Assembly: GCA_011364985.1 (NCBI GenBank)
Contig: RDOC01000003.1
Location: 62,001 to 126,000, forward strand
Length of the DNA: 64,000 nt
Direction: 5' to 3'
DNA from: Candidatus Thorarchaeota archaeon
GTDB taxonomy: Archaea > Asgardarchaeota > Thorarchaeia > Thorarchaeales > Thorarchaeaceae
Shown here in pieces: positions 47,284 to 58,920 of this stretch (the stretch's first letter is position 1; the number at the start of each line of letters is the position of its first letter). Below the pieces are notes generated by a model. The model was not told where the DNA came from and searched no databases. It was given only the letters and a program-made list of their open reading frames with translations. The position numbers and the translations under genes were made by a program.

Positions 47284-49590
47284 GTGGATGCCAAAGTGAC
47301 GAAAACCTATGTCGATATGCCACTTATCAAGAAACGAAGCATAGATTATAGGAAGTACCAGGTCAATCTTGCCGAAAAAGCATCAACAAAGAGCACATTG
47401 ATTGTATTGAGCACTGGTCTTGGTAAGACTGTCATAGCAGCTCTTTTGGCCGCAAAGCGATTGGAAGGGCAAGCAGAATCGAAGGTCGTCGTTCTGGCCC
47501 CATCCCGTCCACTCGTTGATCAACAAGCTCGGTTCTTTAGAACAGTCTTGGATTTGAATCCGAATCAGATTGTGTGTTTGACAGGGCAGGACCCACCTGA
47601 AAAGAGACGTGAGATTTGGAATAATTCACGTGTCATAGTCATGACACCTCAAGCGCTCCAGAATGATCTCATTCAGAGAAGCTATCACTTAAAGGAGGTA
47701 TCCCTTCTAGTATATGACGAAGCTCATAGAGGTGTTGGAGGTTATGCATATACCTTCATAGCTGAATTATATGAGAAACAGAGTATCAATCAGCTTTCCT
47801 TGGGACTGACTGCATCACCTGGACATGAAACAGAGCATATCAAGACAATCTGTGAGAATCTAAGACTTGGAAATGTGGAAGTTCGGACAGAAGAGAGTGA
47901 TGACGTAAAGGAGTACATAGTGTCAGTTGAGATGGATGTTCACTATGTCCATTTGCCTTCGGAAGTAGAGGTCCTAAGAGACATACTATATAGTCTCTTG
48001 GACCACTACCGAGAACCTGTAGTAGACCATGGGTTTTCTCTGCCGGATAGTAGACGGTTGAGCCGACGAGAGATACTTAGGGTTCAGCAAGAAGTGCGAA
48101 GAGAGATTGGGTCCTATACCAAGCCACCACGAGGGCTCTATCTTGTAATCAGAAATTTGACTGCTGCACTACGGATAGTCCATCTGATTGAATTTGTAGG
48201 AACCCAAGGACTGGGTCCTACATATCGGTACATTCAGGGGATCTACGAAGAAGTCCGCAACAAAAGGAGCTCCAAGGGTGTCAAAGACCTTATTTCCAGA
48301 TCCGAATTCAGGCAGTTCCAAAGCTTGCTTCAGGCGTTGCTCTCTAATGGTTATCGACACCCAAAGTCTGACGCCATACTTGAACTGGTAAGCGAACAGC
48401 TATCAGTAGACCTAGATTCCAGAGTCCTAGTATTCACGCGATTTCGCGACACAGCAGCTGAGGTGGTTGAAACCCTTGAACAGCTAGAAGATGCGAGGGT
48501 CAGTCGTTTTGTTGGACAGAGCTCTAGAGGGTCTGATAAGGGATTCACACAGAAGAAACAGGTAAAGATTCTGGAAGGATTTCGTAACAACGAATACAAT
48601 GTTCTTGTTGCAACCCAAGTGGGCGAAGAGGGACTCGACATTCCCGAGTGCAATCTTGTCGTCTTTTACGATTGCGTACCATCAGTTGTGCCATATATCC
48701 AGAGAAGAGGCCGGACGGGAAGAAAGTTTCCTGGTCGTGTTGTGATTTTTGTTGCCAAAGGAACACATGATGAGTTCTATCACTGGAGCGTGCTTAGCAA
48801 AATGAAGAAAATGCCGTCAGCCTTGAGAGATGCGGAACAAGAATCGGATGATGAAAAGCAGACAAGTCTCGATGAGTTTGCTGATGAAGAAGTGGAGAAT
48901 GCAGAATCATACCGCCCAACATTCCCTAGAAAGAACGATGACAGAATTCGTCTGATTGTAGATTCGAGAGAACTTCCCACCGCAGTCGCTCGTGAACTCG
49001 CAAGAATAGATGTTGAAATATCAGGAGAAAGCTTGCAAATAGGGGACTACATTGCTTCCGAAGATGTGGCGATAGAGAGAAAGGAATCAGGTGACTTTAT
49101 TCAATCTTTGATTGACGGACGACTTTTTGTACAATTGGGCGCACTACGTTCAGCATACCGGAGACCAGTTCTGATTATAGAAGGAGAACAGCTTATTGGA
49201 CAGCGAGCAGTAAATCCAGCTTCTATATACGGTGCTCTCGCTTCAATTGCAATTCGTATTCAAGTGCCAATGATATGGACTCGAAATCCTGAAGAAACCG
49301 CTCAAGTTCTTCATCGAATTGCATACCTCGAACAAATCGGAGCAAAGAAACCCCTCAGAACAAGGACAGGAGAGCTTCGTGGTTCTGATGCTGAAACGCT
49401 TGAGTATATACTATCGGGCTTTCCCGGTGTTGACACAGTGATTTCCAGAGCGATGCTATCCGAGTTCAAGACACTTGAGAAGCTGTTCTCAGCAGAGGAA
49501 AAGGAATTGCGAAAAGTAAAGGGTGTTGGCGCCAAGATAGCTGGGAGAATTCGACGGTTGTTAACAGCAGAATACCCATCTAGTCAATGA
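47284..49590 (+). CDS. hef: Hef helicase-nuclease (FANCM/XPF-like)
   Basis: LSTGLGKTVIAALLA, YDEAHRGVGGYAY, QRRGRTGR; nuclease ERKESGDF; C-terminal HhH. Confidence 0.94.
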   Translation: MDAKVTKTYVDMPLIKKRSIDYRKYQVNLAEKASTKSTLIVLSTGLGKTVIAALLAAKRLEGQAESKVVVLAPSRPLVDQQARFFRTVLDLNPNQIVCLTGQDPPEKRREIWNNSRVIVMTPQALQNDLIQRSYHLKEVSLLVYDEAHRGVGGYAYTFIAELYEKQSINQLSLGLTASPGHETEHIKTICENLRLGNVEVRTEESDDVKEYIVSVEMDVHYVHLPSEVEVLRDILYSLLDHYREPVVDHGFSLPDSRRLSRREILRVQQEVRREIGSYTKPPRGLYLVIRNLTAALRIVHLIEFVGTQGLGPTYRYIQGIYEEVRNKRSSKGVKDLISRSEFRQFQSLLQALLSNGYRHPKSDAILELVSEQLSVDLDSRVLVFTRFRDTAAEVVETLEQLEDARVSRFVGQSSRGSDKGFTQKKQVKILEGFRNNEYNVLVATQVGEEGLDIPECNLVVFYDCVPSVVPYIQRRGRTGRKFPGRVVIFVAKGTHDEFYHWSVLSKMKKMPSALRDAEQESDDEKQTSLDEFADEEVENAESYRPTFPRKNDDRIRLIVDSRELPTAVARELARIDVEISGESLQIGDYIASEDVAIERKESGDFIQSLIDGRLFVQLGALRSAYRRPVLIIEGEQLIGQRAVNPASIYGALASIAIRIQVPMIWTRNPEETAQVLHRIAYLEQIGAKKPLRTRTGELRGSDAETLEYILSGFPGVDTVISRAMLSEFKTLEKLFSAEEKELRKVKGVGAKIAGRIRRLLTAEYPSSQ

Positions 49591-49599
49591 AACCAGTAA

Positions 49600-50265
49600 T
49601 TAGTAGACTTCAGGGTTCTTCCCTGCTCCGGCACGATATGCCTCTCGAAAGATATCGGTCACATTTCGACTCACTTCCCAGTACCTTTCATAGTCCTTAT
49701 CATTTAGTTGTAAGACACTCAGAATCCGTCTCAATGTTATGTACACTGTGGGGTCAAGCTCAGGAACTTCCTCAAGAACTTCTCTTGCGGCGTCACGCCC
49801 TTTCCTCCAGAGTTTGTCCCACTCAAGAAACTTGTCTATGGTAACTTTGACCTCTCCATTTTCAGGAATGGCAAACCCGAGGTTTCGCATGACACTCACA
49901 ATATCGACGATTTGCTTCAGTTCGAGGGGATCCTTATCGGGAAAGTCTGACATCTTGCTAGTCGCTATGAGCACAGTTTCTGCCGAGGCGGTATACATTT
50001 TCTTCATTATGTGTGTACCACCATTTCCAGCAGGTTCATACCCATTTTGTATAATAAGACCACTCTTCTCAAGCTCCTTCAAGTGGTATCTGATTGTCTG
50101 AGGCTTCAGCTCTGTCCCATACTCACGTTCAAAGAATTGTACAAGTTCTGTTGCTGACATGGTCCGTGCCTTGAGTGCATTCAGAATTCGCCTACGATTT
50201 TCATCATACAGCGCTCGTACAGCATCTACAGCTTGATCGCCAGTTAGTATTCTTACTGCTTCCAA
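49600..50265 (-). CDS. Winged-helix (ArsR-like) transcriptional regulator
   Basis: RRRILNALKARTMSATELVQFFE...QTIRYHLKELEKSGLI. Confidence 0.8.
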   Translation of the reverse strand: MEAVRILTGDQAVDAVRALYDENRRRILNALKARTMSATELVQFFEREYGTELKPQTIRYHLKELEKSGLIIQNGYEPAGNGGTHIMKKMYTASAETVLIATSKMSDFPDKDPLELKQIVDIVSVMRNLGFAIPENGEVKVTIDKFLEWDKLWRKGRDAAREVLEEVPELDPTVYITLRRILSVLQLNDKDYERYWEVSRNVTDIFREAYRAGAGKNPEVY

Positions 50266-50386
50266 CTCAGACTACTCCTGTTACTAGTTGAAATGGGACC
50301 ATAGTGGTTTCTTTGCTCTGAATCTATAAGTGAAGTCCTGCAGAACTGTGTGTAACAGCCATAGACCCACTTAAGTATGTACTGCA

Positions 50387-50644
50387 TTATGCTGGAACGT
50401 AGATCCATTGTCTCATATCCTGAAGACATGGAACTCGCTTGATCAGCTTCTTCTTTAGCAGCTTTCTTAGAGCATATCTTACTGTCCTAGGGGCAAATGA
50501 CACCTTGTCAAGGAGCTGCTTCGGAGTCACGCCTCTTTTACCGCTAGTCCGCAGGATGTCAAGCACAATCATCTGGCTCTTAGTGAGCTTGAGATCCTTT
50601 AGCTCTTCCCGCAATTGTTCGTCTGACATCATTTTTGTCTTCAC
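50387..50644 (-). CDS. Small winged-helix DNA-binding protein
   Basis: QMIVLDILRTSGKRGVTPKQLLDKVSFAPRTVRYALRKLLKKKLI. Confidence 0.75.
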   Translation of the reverse strand: MKTKMMSDEQLREELKDLKLTKSQMIVLDILRTSGKRGVTPKQLLDKVSFAPRTVRYALRKLLKKKLIKRVPCLQDMRQWIYVPA

Positions 50645-50889
50645 CTACTTCCGTGAATTATATGATTACGCGATGGTAGTGATGCCCAACCATGCAGAAA
50701 TCAACAAGTTACTTGAGAAGAATAAGCTATATTAATCTATCGCCGTTTCTGATTACCTATCGCGGTGTACTACCGCGCAATGATTTGTGGAGGGAGCCGT
50801 CTGGCATGATTCTTGGCATGATAGGTATATCTCCTACAATAGCGGGAAACTCTTTAACACTATATGCCTACCGCCGATGATGAATTATC

Positions 50890-52167
50890 ATGAAGAAAGC
50901 TGCTCTACTTGCCGCTGGAGAATCCACACGGATGCTGCCACTATCAGCATATAGACCAAAACATCTTCTCCCAGTTGCAGGAAAACCCATGATTTTTCAT
51001 ATTCTTGAGGCTCTAAGAAACGCCGGGATAACAGAAGTTCTAATCATTCATGGATACCATGCCGAAGACCTGCAGCAAGCAGTTGATGTGGAGGAGTGGG
51101 GTACACTTACTGTGCATTATGCCTTGCAAAAAGAACGCAAGGGTACTGCACATGCCGCAGGTCATGCCAAGGAGTTTGCCGGAGATGATGATATACTCCT
51201 GATGAATGGCGATATATTGGTTGGTCCGGATGCATTCTCTGGTCTGATTCGGAGACACAGGAGTTCCAATGCTGAAGTCACCTTGTCGGTCTATCCAATA
51301 GAAAACCCTTCTGCATATGGTATCGTTGCTGTTAAAGACGGAATGGCAGTAGAGCTCATTGAAAAACCAAGCTCGGATCAACTTGTAAGCAACCTTGTCA
51401 ATGCAGGAATATACGCCGTAGGAAGAGGGCTTTTTGATGCAATCGAAGAGACAGGCCTATCGAAAAGAGGCGAGTACGAAATAACCGACTCGCTCAGGAT
51501 GCTAATTGAACAAGGAAAAGTCGCATCCTATACGATTTCATCATGGTGGACCGATATCGGAAAGCCCTGGGACCTGCTTGATGCCAACAAGATGCTGCTG
51601 GAGGGAGAAGAGAAGAGAATCTCAGGCACCGTAGAAGAAGGCGCCGTTGTCAAGGGAAATGTAGTCATTGAAGCAGGGGCAATTGTCAGAAGTGGAGCTT
51701 ATATTGAAGGCCCAGTCTTTATAGGTCATAATGCCACTATAGGGCCGAATTGCTATCTACGTCCATATAGTTGCTTGCTAGAAGGAGTAAAAGTGGGAAA
51801 TGCATGTGAAGTGAAGAACTCTATCATCATGGAGAGATCAAGTATAGGTCATCTCTCCTACGTTGGTGACTCGATTATTGGACAGGATGTGAACTTCGGA
51901 GCTGGAACCATAACGGCGAATCTGAGACATGACAATAAGGCAGTTAACGTGACTGTAAAGGGTCAAAGGGTCAGCTCCGGACACAGAAAACTTGGTGCCA
52001 TTATTGGGGACAACGTGAAGACTGGAATTGGCACTTTATTGTCCACAGGTGTGATCTTACACCAAGGAGCCAAAACGGGACCAGGCGTGATTGTAACAAA
52101 GAACATTGGCCCCAACAAACTTGTCCTTGCCAAACAGTCTCAAGAAGAGATCGATTATTCGGTCTGA
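50890..52167 (+). CDS. Bifunctional sugar-1-phosphate nucleotidylyltransferase/acetyltransferase (GlmU-like)
   Basis: LAAGESTRMLPLSAYRPKHLLPVAGKP; LbetaH hexapeptide repeats. Confidence 0.9.
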   Translation: MKKAALLAAGESTRMLPLSAYRPKHLLPVAGKPMIFHILEALRNAGITEVLIIHGYHAEDLQQAVDVEEWGTLTVHYALQKERKGTAHAAGHAKEFAGDDDILLMNGDILVGPDAFSGLIRRHRSSNAEVTLSVYPIENPSAYGIVAVKDGMAVELIEKPSSDQLVSNLVNAGIYAVGRGLFDAIEETGLSKRGEYEITDSLRMLIEQGKVASYTISSWWTDIGKPWDLLDANKMLLEGEEKRISGTVEEGAVVKGNVVIEAGAIVRSGAYIEGPVFIGHNATIGPNCYLRPYSCLLEGVKVGNACEVKNSIIMERSSIGHLSYVGDSIIGQDVNFGAGTITANLRHDNKAVNVTVKGQRVSSGHRKLGAIIGDNVKTGIGTLLSTGVILHQGAKTGPGVIVTKNIGPNKLVLAKQSQEEIDYSV

Positions 52168-53752
52168 TAGGAGGATCTATTCTCTTTATAATGATGGAAA
52201 GTATATCAGGAAAGAGGAGCCAGCTTTGTCCCAGTCCTTTCTGAGGGAATACAATACCATTGTCAAGGATCCAAGGTTAGTTGACATTCTGGTTGGATAC
52301 TGCTATCCATCCACTTATAGGGCTGGCATGACCAGTTTAGCAACTCATCTTTTTTATCGGATTCTGAATTCGAGAGAAGATGTATCCTGTGAAAGATACT
52401 TCAGATTTGACACGAAATCCCCAATTCATTCTATTGAAACCTCTAGACACCTGAAAGAAAATCATCTTGTTACATTCTCATTAACATGGGAAGAGGATAT
52501 CGTGCATCTTATTCAAATGCTTGAGAAAAGTGCCATTGATCCATCTGCAAATAAGAGGAGAGACCAAGACCCAATAGTCGTAGTGGGTGGACCAGTCCCA
52601 AGTGCAAATCCCGAACCCTTCGTAGACTTTGTGGATGCTTTTGTTATAGGTGAAGGAGACCTTGTCATCAATCATATCATTGACGTGATGAAAGAGTCTT
52701 CAACTCGGGCTCATGCTCTTGAATTGCTTTCAGGTATACCAGGAGTTTATGTCCCCTCAGCAAATCCAACCTCCATAAAACACCTAATCATAGACAGAAT
52801 CGACGATCTGCTGTATCCGGTAGCGCAGATTATTCCAGATGTTCCCGAAGGCTCTAAGCTGGAACCTGTCTTTGGAAAATCATTCTTGCTGGAAGTGACA
52901 AGGGGATGTGGCCATTCGTGCCGATTCTGTTTGGTAGGGCACATTTGCAGACCAAGAAGAGCAAGGACATTCTCCCGACTGATGCAAATAGTGGAAGAGG
53001 GGATTGAGAATACGCCTGTCGACAAAGTGTCTTTGATAGGGTCGTCTCTAGGAGATATAGATCAGATTGCAGAGCTATCATCATGGATTGTGAATAAGAA
53101 TCTAGAACTTTCGGCTCCATCCCTAAGGGCTGACACTGTGACCTTCGAGCTTCTTAGCACACTCGTTAAGGGTGGACAGAGAACACTGACTATTGCTCCT
53201 GAAACGGGCTCTGAACGACTTCGGAAGATTGTAGGAAAAGGACTCTCGGATGCGGAAATTGAGCATGCAGTCATGCTGGCATCGGAAACAGGGTATAAAT
53301 CGGTCAAGCTCTATTTCATTATTGGGCTTCCAGAGGAGAGTCAGGACGATATCATTGCAATAGCTGACATGACCAAACGTTTGGCAAGGAAGTCCGGTTT
53401 GAGAATAACCGCGAGTATTAGTCCCTTTGTCCCCAAAGCGCGGACAAGATGGGAACGTGAAGTGCAACAATCAGTAGAAGTGCTGCGCAAGAAAGCTGGA
53501 ATCATTGAGAAGGAGCTTCGAAATCATCCTAATGCAGTAATGGAAAGCTCGGATCCAAGAAATGCAAGGATTCAGGCTGCCCTTTCAATTGGGGCTAGAG
53601 ATCTAGGTCGTGTTATTGTTTTAGCCGCCAAATATGGAGGACTCGGTGGCTGGCGACGAGCAGAAAAGGAGACAAAGGTAGCATTCTTTTCAATTGCAAA
53701 TGATCCAAATCGAAAAGATGATGCCCTGCCTTGGTCATTTATTACTCACTAG
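52106..53752 (+). CDS. Radical SAM protein with B12-binding-like N-terminus
   Basis: LEVTRGCGHSCRFCLVGHICRPRRAR, VVGGPVPSANPEP, IGEGD. Confidence 0.85.
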   Translation: MAPTNLSLPNSLKKRSIIRSDRRIYSLYNDGKYIRKEEPALSQSFLREYNTIVKDPRLVDILVGYCYPSTYRAGMTSLATHLFYRILNSREDVSCERYFRFDTKSPIHSIETSRHLKENHLVTFSLTWEEDIVHLIQMLEKSAIDPSANKRRDQDPIVVVGGPVPSANPEPFVDFVDAFVIGEGDLVINHIIDVMKESSTRAHALELLSGIPGVYVPSANPTSIKHLIIDRIDDLLYPVAQIIPDVPEGSKLEPVFGKSFLLEVTRGCGHSCRFCLVGHICRPRRARTFSRLMQIVEEGIENTPVDKVSLIGSSLGDIDQIAELSSWIVNKNLELSAPSLRADTVTFELLSTLVKGGQRTLTIAPETGSERLRKIVGKGLSDAEIEHAVMLASETGYKSVKLYFIIGLPEESQDDIIAIADMTKRLARKSGLRITASISPFVPKARTRWEREVQQSVEVLRKKAGIIEKELRNHPNAVMESSDPRNARIQAALSIGARDLGRVIVLAAKYGGLGGWRRAEKETKVAFFSIANDPNRKDDALPWSFITH

Positions 53753-53854
53753 CCAGAAAAGGTCATCTTGACTAAGGTTATAAGAGAGATAAACGAGAAT
53801 AGCATGCAAATTGCCCCCAGACTGGTCATGGTGTAATTGAACTGGTGGTATCTC

Positions 53855-54196
53855 ATGACTGATGATGATTTCGAAAAAGAATTCCCAGCACTCGCAGAAG
53901 AAATGGCAAGGGGAACCACCAGAACCCACAGAATCGATGGTGTTCGCACAATGTCCGATGAAGCAGATCAGCCTGACGACAAAGAAACTTTCATGCCAAA
54001 TATTATAGATTACATTCGACGTTGTGATACAGTCAACCAAGCACTTGAGATTGTGGAATATATGCTGAAACGAGAAGAAATCAGCAGCATGAAGGCCAAA
54101 GAGATTAAGGCGCAGCTGAAGCGGGACGGTTTGAGAAGCTTTGGAACCAAGAAGGAGAAAGGGCATTACCTCCATCATGGGTTAGAAGAAGAATAG
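53855..54196 (+). CDS. Hypothetical protein
   Basis: ORF with acidic N-terminus and helical C-terminus; start taken at MTDDDFEKE. Confidence 0.5.
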   Translation: MTDDDFEKEFPALAEEMARGTTRTHRIDGVRTMSDEADQPDDKETFMPNIIDYIRRCDTVNQALEIVEYMLKREEISSMKAKEIKAQLKRDGLRSFGTKKEKGHYLHHGLEEE

Positions 54197-54440
54197 GTTG
54201 ACCCCAAGACAACCTGCAGCACTTCAACCAGTGCTCAGTTCTTTTGATACATCTTCAATCCACTTCTTACGATGAAAGGCCTTTGCTAAATCTTCGGACT
54301 GGGAGGCGAAATGAAGTCTTTACAACAGGAAGTATCCGTTCTGGCTGTGCGCTTCTTTTTTCCACAGCTAGTAAGAACTGATATCTTCATCAACAATCAT
54401 AGAGAAAAACAGCTAATCTCAGTGTTCTCTCATTCAAGAC

Positions 54441-55853
54441 CTACATGAACATGTATATTCCGCGTTCCTTCGCCCAAGAAATGGTTGAGGGGTCACATCT
54501 TTTCAGTTCACGCTCTGGAAACTCGCTAAGTAGATTCCATCCAAGGTCAAGGGTCTGCTCAAAGGAGCGATCTTCGTGTTCACCTTGACCGATAAATTCC
54601 TGTTCGAATCTATCAGCAAACTTCAGATATTTCTGATCGCGGTCCGTCAGAGCTTCGGATCCTACAACAGCAACTAGGTCCCTAAGATCAATACCTTCGG
54701 AATAGGCATAGTAGAGCTGGGCCTGAACTTCTTTGTGATCAAAGCGGGTCATTCCCTCACCGATTCCTTCTTTCATGAGCCTGCTTAGCGATGGACCAGG
54801 ATCAATAGGAGGAAAAATTCCTCGTCTATGAAGTCCTCTACTTAATGGTAGCTGACCTTCGGTTATGTACCCTGTTAGATCCGGGATTGGATGAGTCATA
54901 TCATCTTGGGGCATAGATAGGATGGGCATCTGGGTAATTGTGCCTTTACGGCCGTTGATTCGTCCAGCCCGTTCGTAGATGAGGCTGAGATCAGTGTAGA
55001 GATAGCCGGGGTAACCACGTCGACCAGGCACTTCCGACCTGGCTGCGCTAATCTCTCTTAATGCCTCTGCGTAGTTGGTCATATCAGTCAAGACAACCAA
55101 GACATGCATATCAGCTTGGTAGGCAAGATACTCCGCGGTTGTGAGAGCCGCCCGGGGGGTAATTATTCGCTCTATGGCAGGGTCATTGGCAAGATTAAGG
55201 AAAAGGGTGGTATGTTCCAAAGCCCCAGTTTCCTCAAATGACTTCATGAAATACTGTGCTTCGGTGGCAGTTATTCCCATGGCAGCGAATACAATAGCAA
55301 ATTCACCCTCTTCCCCGGGAATCTTTGCTTGCCTAACAATCTGTGCAGCTATCCTATTGTGAGGCAAGCCGGATCCAGAGAAAATGGGCAACTTCTGTCC
55401 TCGGACAAGAGTGTTGAGTCCATCAATAACGGAAAGACCTGTTTGAATAGGTTGCCTTGGATATTGGCGAGCGTATGGGTTTATTGGTGACCCGTAGATG
55501 TCCCAATGGTCTTCAGCGGTGAGTTTTGGGCCCTTATCCAATGGATCGCCCGATCCATCCAGAACCCGTCCGAGAATCTCAGTAGAAACTGGAAGCTTAA
55601 GAGTTTCACCAGTGAATCTTACCGCGGTGACATCAGTATCAAGACCGCTTGTGCCCTCAAAGACTTGAATCACTGCGCGTCCGTGCCCTGTTTCAAGAAC
55701 GGTACCAGTAAGCAGTTCGCCATTTGGAGCACGGATTTTAACAACTTCATTGAACGTCACGTTGTGTGTGTTCTCTACCACAAGCAGTGGTCCACTGACG
55801 TCTGAAACAGTTCTATAAGAGATTGAAGACTCGCTGGACATATCAGAATCCAC
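54441..55853 (-). CDS. atpB: V/A-type ATP synthase subunit B
   Basis: [48 protein letters not shown]. Confidence 0.96.
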   Translation of the reverse strand: MDSDMSSESSISYRTVSDVSGPLLVVENTHNVTFNEVVKIRAPNGELLTGTVLETGHGRAVIQVFEGTSGLDTDVTAVRFTGETLKLPVSTEILGRVLDGSGDPLDKGPKLTAEDHWDIYGSPINPYARQYPRQPIQTGLSVIDGLNTLVRGQKLPIFSGSGLPHNRIAAQIVRQAKIPGEEGEFAIVFAAMGITATEAQYFMKSFEETGALEHTTLFLNLANDPAIERIITPRAALTTAEYLAYQADMHVLVVLTDMTNYAEALREISAARSEVPGRRGYPGYLYTDLSLIYERAGRINGRKGTITQMPILSMPQDDMTHPIPDLTGYITEGQLPLSRGLHRRGIFPPIDPGPSLSRLMKEGIGEGMTRFDHKEVQAQLYYAYSEGIDLRDLVAVVGSEALTDRDQKYLKFADRFEQEFIGQGEHEDRSFEQTLDLGWNLLSEFPERELKRCDPSTISWAKERGIYMFM

Positions 55854-55928
55854 CTCAGACGCTCTAATCAGTGGTATTCGGCTCGTATTGGTCCTTTTGT
55901 TTTAAGAGTTGTCGTGTGTATCCATGAA

Positions 55929-56447
55929 TCATATCCATGGGGCGATATGGAAAAAGGCTAGCACTGGCGCAAACATCAGAGCTCGTATGATAAGTGAATG
56001 ACCCCTAGACTTAAGGTCGTTGGACAAGGGTGTGAAATATAGAATTGCTCCAGCAAGGAAACATATAGCAGCGATCATATCCCCAATTAGCACAGTAATT
56101 CCAATGACTTCAGTATCAGTCATGCCGATGAAAGACAGCCAAGTACTTGTTGCACTTTCAATAGTGACCGTTTCCAGTCCAACTATCGATGCGAATAAAT
56201 CAAGTATGATTGGTCCGATAATATAGATCACCACGCCCATTGCTATCAGAGTTTTGCCTAATCCATCGCTTGCCCCAGTCACATAAACTATGAAACCTAC
56301 TAGGACAATAATCAAGTATCCACGTATGATGAACGCAAGCATGATATTGAGAGCCATTTCTAACAGATCAACAAATGGAGCAGGAAATGTCGGATCGAAG
56401 ACGATCTGCAAAACGGTTAGTAAAAGAACAGGATTGAACGGCTTCAC
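55929..56447 (-). CDS. Polytopic membrane protein of unknown function
   Basis: 172 aa with several TM segments inside the ATPase gene block. Confidence 0.6.
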   Translation of the reverse strand: MKPFNPVLLLTVLQIVFDPTFPAPFVDLLEMALNIMLAFIIRGYLIIVLVGFIVYVTGASDGLGKTLIAMGVVIYIIGPIILDLFASIVGLETVTIESATSTWLSFIGMTDTEVIGITVLIGDMIAAICFLAGAILYFTPLSNDLKSRGHSLIIRALMFAPVLAFFHIAPWI

Positions 56448-56482
56448 ATTAAGCTGTCATAGCAAGGGCATTTAATCTCCAC

Positions 56483-57034
56483 TCAACTCAATTCTGCTCG
56501 TAGTTTCTCAAAGTCCGCTAGAATAACTTCCCTAGTTGAAGGAAATCTGAGAGCTGCAGCAGGGTGATATGTGATAAAGAACGTTCTTTCGTTTCCGTCA
56601 TAGAAGCGGCCATGAGCATCAGCCATTTTCCAAGGTCCAATCAGAGAAGAGACTGCAACTCCACCCAATAGCACAACCAGTTCAGGATCGATTATCTCCA
56701 ATTGTCTATCCAAATAGGGGAGACAAGCATCTATTTCGCTCTTTTTGGGAGTCCGATTGTTGGGAGGCCTTGATTTCAGAACGGATGTTATGAAGACCTC
56801 TTTTCTCGTAAGGCCAATTCCTTCTATCAGCTCGGTGAGAAGCTCACCTGAACGACCCACAAAAGGACGACCTAGCTTGTCTTCTTGTGCACCAGGGGCC
56901 TCTCCAACGAACATGATTTTTGCATCGACAGCCCCTTCGCCCGGTACTGCATTTGTACGAGTGGCATGAAGAGGGCATTCAGTGCAGTGAGCAATCATGG
57001 CATGCAGGTTTTCGAGTTCTTCAGTTGGTGTCAT
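56483..57034 (-). CDS. Uracil-DNA glycosylase family 4/5-like
   Basis: [61 protein letters not shown]. Confidence 0.92.
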   Translation of the reverse strand: MTPTEELENLHAMIAHCTECPLHATRTNAVPGEGAVDAKIMFVGEAPGAQEDKLGRPFVGRSGELLTELIEGIGLTRKEVFITSVLKSRPPNNRTPKKSEIDACLPYLDRQLEIIDPELVVLLGGVAVSSLIGPWKMADAHGRFYDGNERTFFITYHPAAALRFPSTREVILADFEKLRAELS

Positions 57035-57084
57035 TTCCAGAATATGTATGCATTCAGCATCAATAAACTCAGCTGTTCGACAGG

Positions 57085-58893
57085 TTATTGTAATGCATCT
57101 GGTCGAATAATACCAGACTCTGACAATTCTTGGAAAAGCGATTGGAACTCTAGTTCCATCTTTCGCTCAATAGCATCCATGGTCTTCTCATACCCATCCC
57201 ACGGTGCGATTTTCATTCGTGCAATGTTATCGAGGACACTGAACTCAAGAATTCGTCTAACCTGAGCGCCAATACTTACTGCCTCAGCCATCTTTTGGGC
57301 AAACCTGATTATGATACGCAGCATTCTGTAGGTTTTCTCTATGGGGCTGTATGTGTCAATTTCATGGATAGCACTTTGAGTAAGAAAATCCTCTTTGATC
57401 ATTCGAGCTGCTTCTAGCGTAGCACGTTCGGATTCCGGCAGAGCATCAGGACCGACAAGTTGCACAATCTCTCTAAGTTCCTGATCCTTCTGAAGGAGAG
57501 CCATGGCTTCGCGCACCAAGTCCGGCCAATCCGGTCCAAGATGTTTCTTATGCCACTCTTCCAGAGTTTCATGATAGAGAGAATAACTTGTCAGCGTATT
57601 AATGGCAGGAAAGAATCTTCTCGCTGCCAAGTCCTTGTCCAGAGCCCAGAACACCTTGACAATACGTAGAGTGGCTTGTGTTACTGGTTCGGAAAAGTCA
57701 CCACCTGGTGGTGAAACGGCACCGCAAATAGTTACTGAGCCCAACAGATCATTTGAGCCAAGTGTCTTTACGCGCCCTCCTCTCTCGTAGAACTGTGCGA
57801 GTCGAGAGCCCAGATATGCGGGATACCCCTCTTCCGAAGGAAGTTGTCCCAATCGACCAGAAATCTCTCTCAGAGCCTCCGCCCATCTTGAGGTAGAGTC
57901 CGCCATTAGTGCGACATCAAGGCCTTGGTCTCGAAAATACTCGGCGATAGTGACTGCGACATAAATGGATGCTTCTCTGGCAGCAACAGGCATATTTGAT
58001 GTATTCGCAATTAGTACTGTCCGTTCCATAAGAGGCCTACCTGTCTTAGGGTCCTTGAGATGTGGCCATTCCTCAAGAGCTTCAGTCATCTCATTACCTC
58101 TTTCTCCACAACCAACATAGATCACTACTTGAGCATCAGCCCACTTGGCAAATTGATGCAATGTGACTGTCTTGCCGGTTCCAAAGCCCCCCGGTATGGC
58201 ACCAGTGCCACCTTTTGCTTGAGGCATAAAGGTGTCGATGACACGTTGTCCAGTGAGTAGGGGCGTATCCATTGGTGCGCGTTCCTTGAAGGACCGCCCT
58301 ATCCGCACAGGAGTCTTTTGTAGCATTCTCACATCGTGAATGTCCCCAAGACTATCTTTCACCCTGCAGATGGTTTCGACTATCGTATATTCTCCAGATG
58401 GGACAATCTCTACAATCTCACCTTCCACACCATGAGGAATGAGAATACGAGAAGTGATTATGCTAGTTTCAGGAACCTCACCAATGATATCACCTGGTTT
58501 GACCTTTGTGCCAGCTTTCACGATAGGATTCAATTTCCATTTTTTCTCTTTGTCAAGACCCTCTACTGCTAGACCTCTTGATATGAAATCACCTGAAATG
58601 TTTCTTAGTTCAGGAAGAGGTCTTTGAATGCCATCATAAATAGAGCCCAGGAGACCAGGGCCTAGCTCAACTGACAAAGAATCACCTGTAGCAGCTACTG
58701 GCTCCCCAGGAGCCAGACCAGATGTCTCTTCGTAGCATTGAACTGTGCAGGTATCTTCAGCGACTTCAATGACTTCTCCAATAAGCTGCTGCCGACCAAC
58801 GCGGACTACTTCATACATACGTACGGATGGAAGTCCTTCACATCTTACAACAGGTCCAGCAATGCTCTGAATTCTACCTGTGTCCTTATTCAT
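57085..58893 (-). CDS. atpA: V/A-type ATP synthase subunit A
   Basis: [69 protein letters not shown]. Confidence 0.97.
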   Translation of the reverse strand: MNKDTGRIQSIAGPVVRCEGLPSVRMYEVVRVGRQQLIGEVIEVAEDTCTVQCYEETSGLAPGEPVAATGDSLSVELGPGLLGSIYDGIQRPLPELRNISGDFISRGLAVEGLDKEKKWKLNPIVKAGTKVKPGDIIGEVPETSIITSRILIPHGVEGEIVEIVPSGEYTIVETICRVKDSLGDIHDVRMLQKTPVRIGRSFKERAPMDTPLLTGQRVIDTFMPQAKGGTGAIPGGFGTGKTVTLHQFAKWADAQVVIYVGCGERGNEMTEALEEWPHLKDPKTGRPLMERTVLIANTSNMPVAAREASIYVAVTIAEYFRDQGLDVALMADSTSRWAEALREISGRLGQLPSEEGYPAYLGSRLAQFYERGGRVKTLGSNDLLGSVTICGAVSPPGGDFSEPVTQATLRIVKVFWALDKDLAARRFFPAINTLTSYSLYHETLEEWHKKHLGPDWPDLVREAMALLQKDQELREIVQLVGPDALPESERATLEAARMIKEDFLTQSAIHEIDTYSPIEKTYRMLRIIIRFAQKMAEAVSIGAQVRRILEFSVLDNIARMKIAPWDGYEKTMDAIERKMELEFQSLFQELSESGIIRPDALQ

Positions 58894-58920
58894 GATTGTC
58901 TTGCTCCACGATTGGATGAA

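Noticed and set aside
54260-54420. Short unstarted minus-strand peptide ...SEDLAKAFHRKKWIEDVSKELSTG in the intergenic gap
   Set aside because: Looks protein-like but has an upstream stop and no start codon; too short to support.
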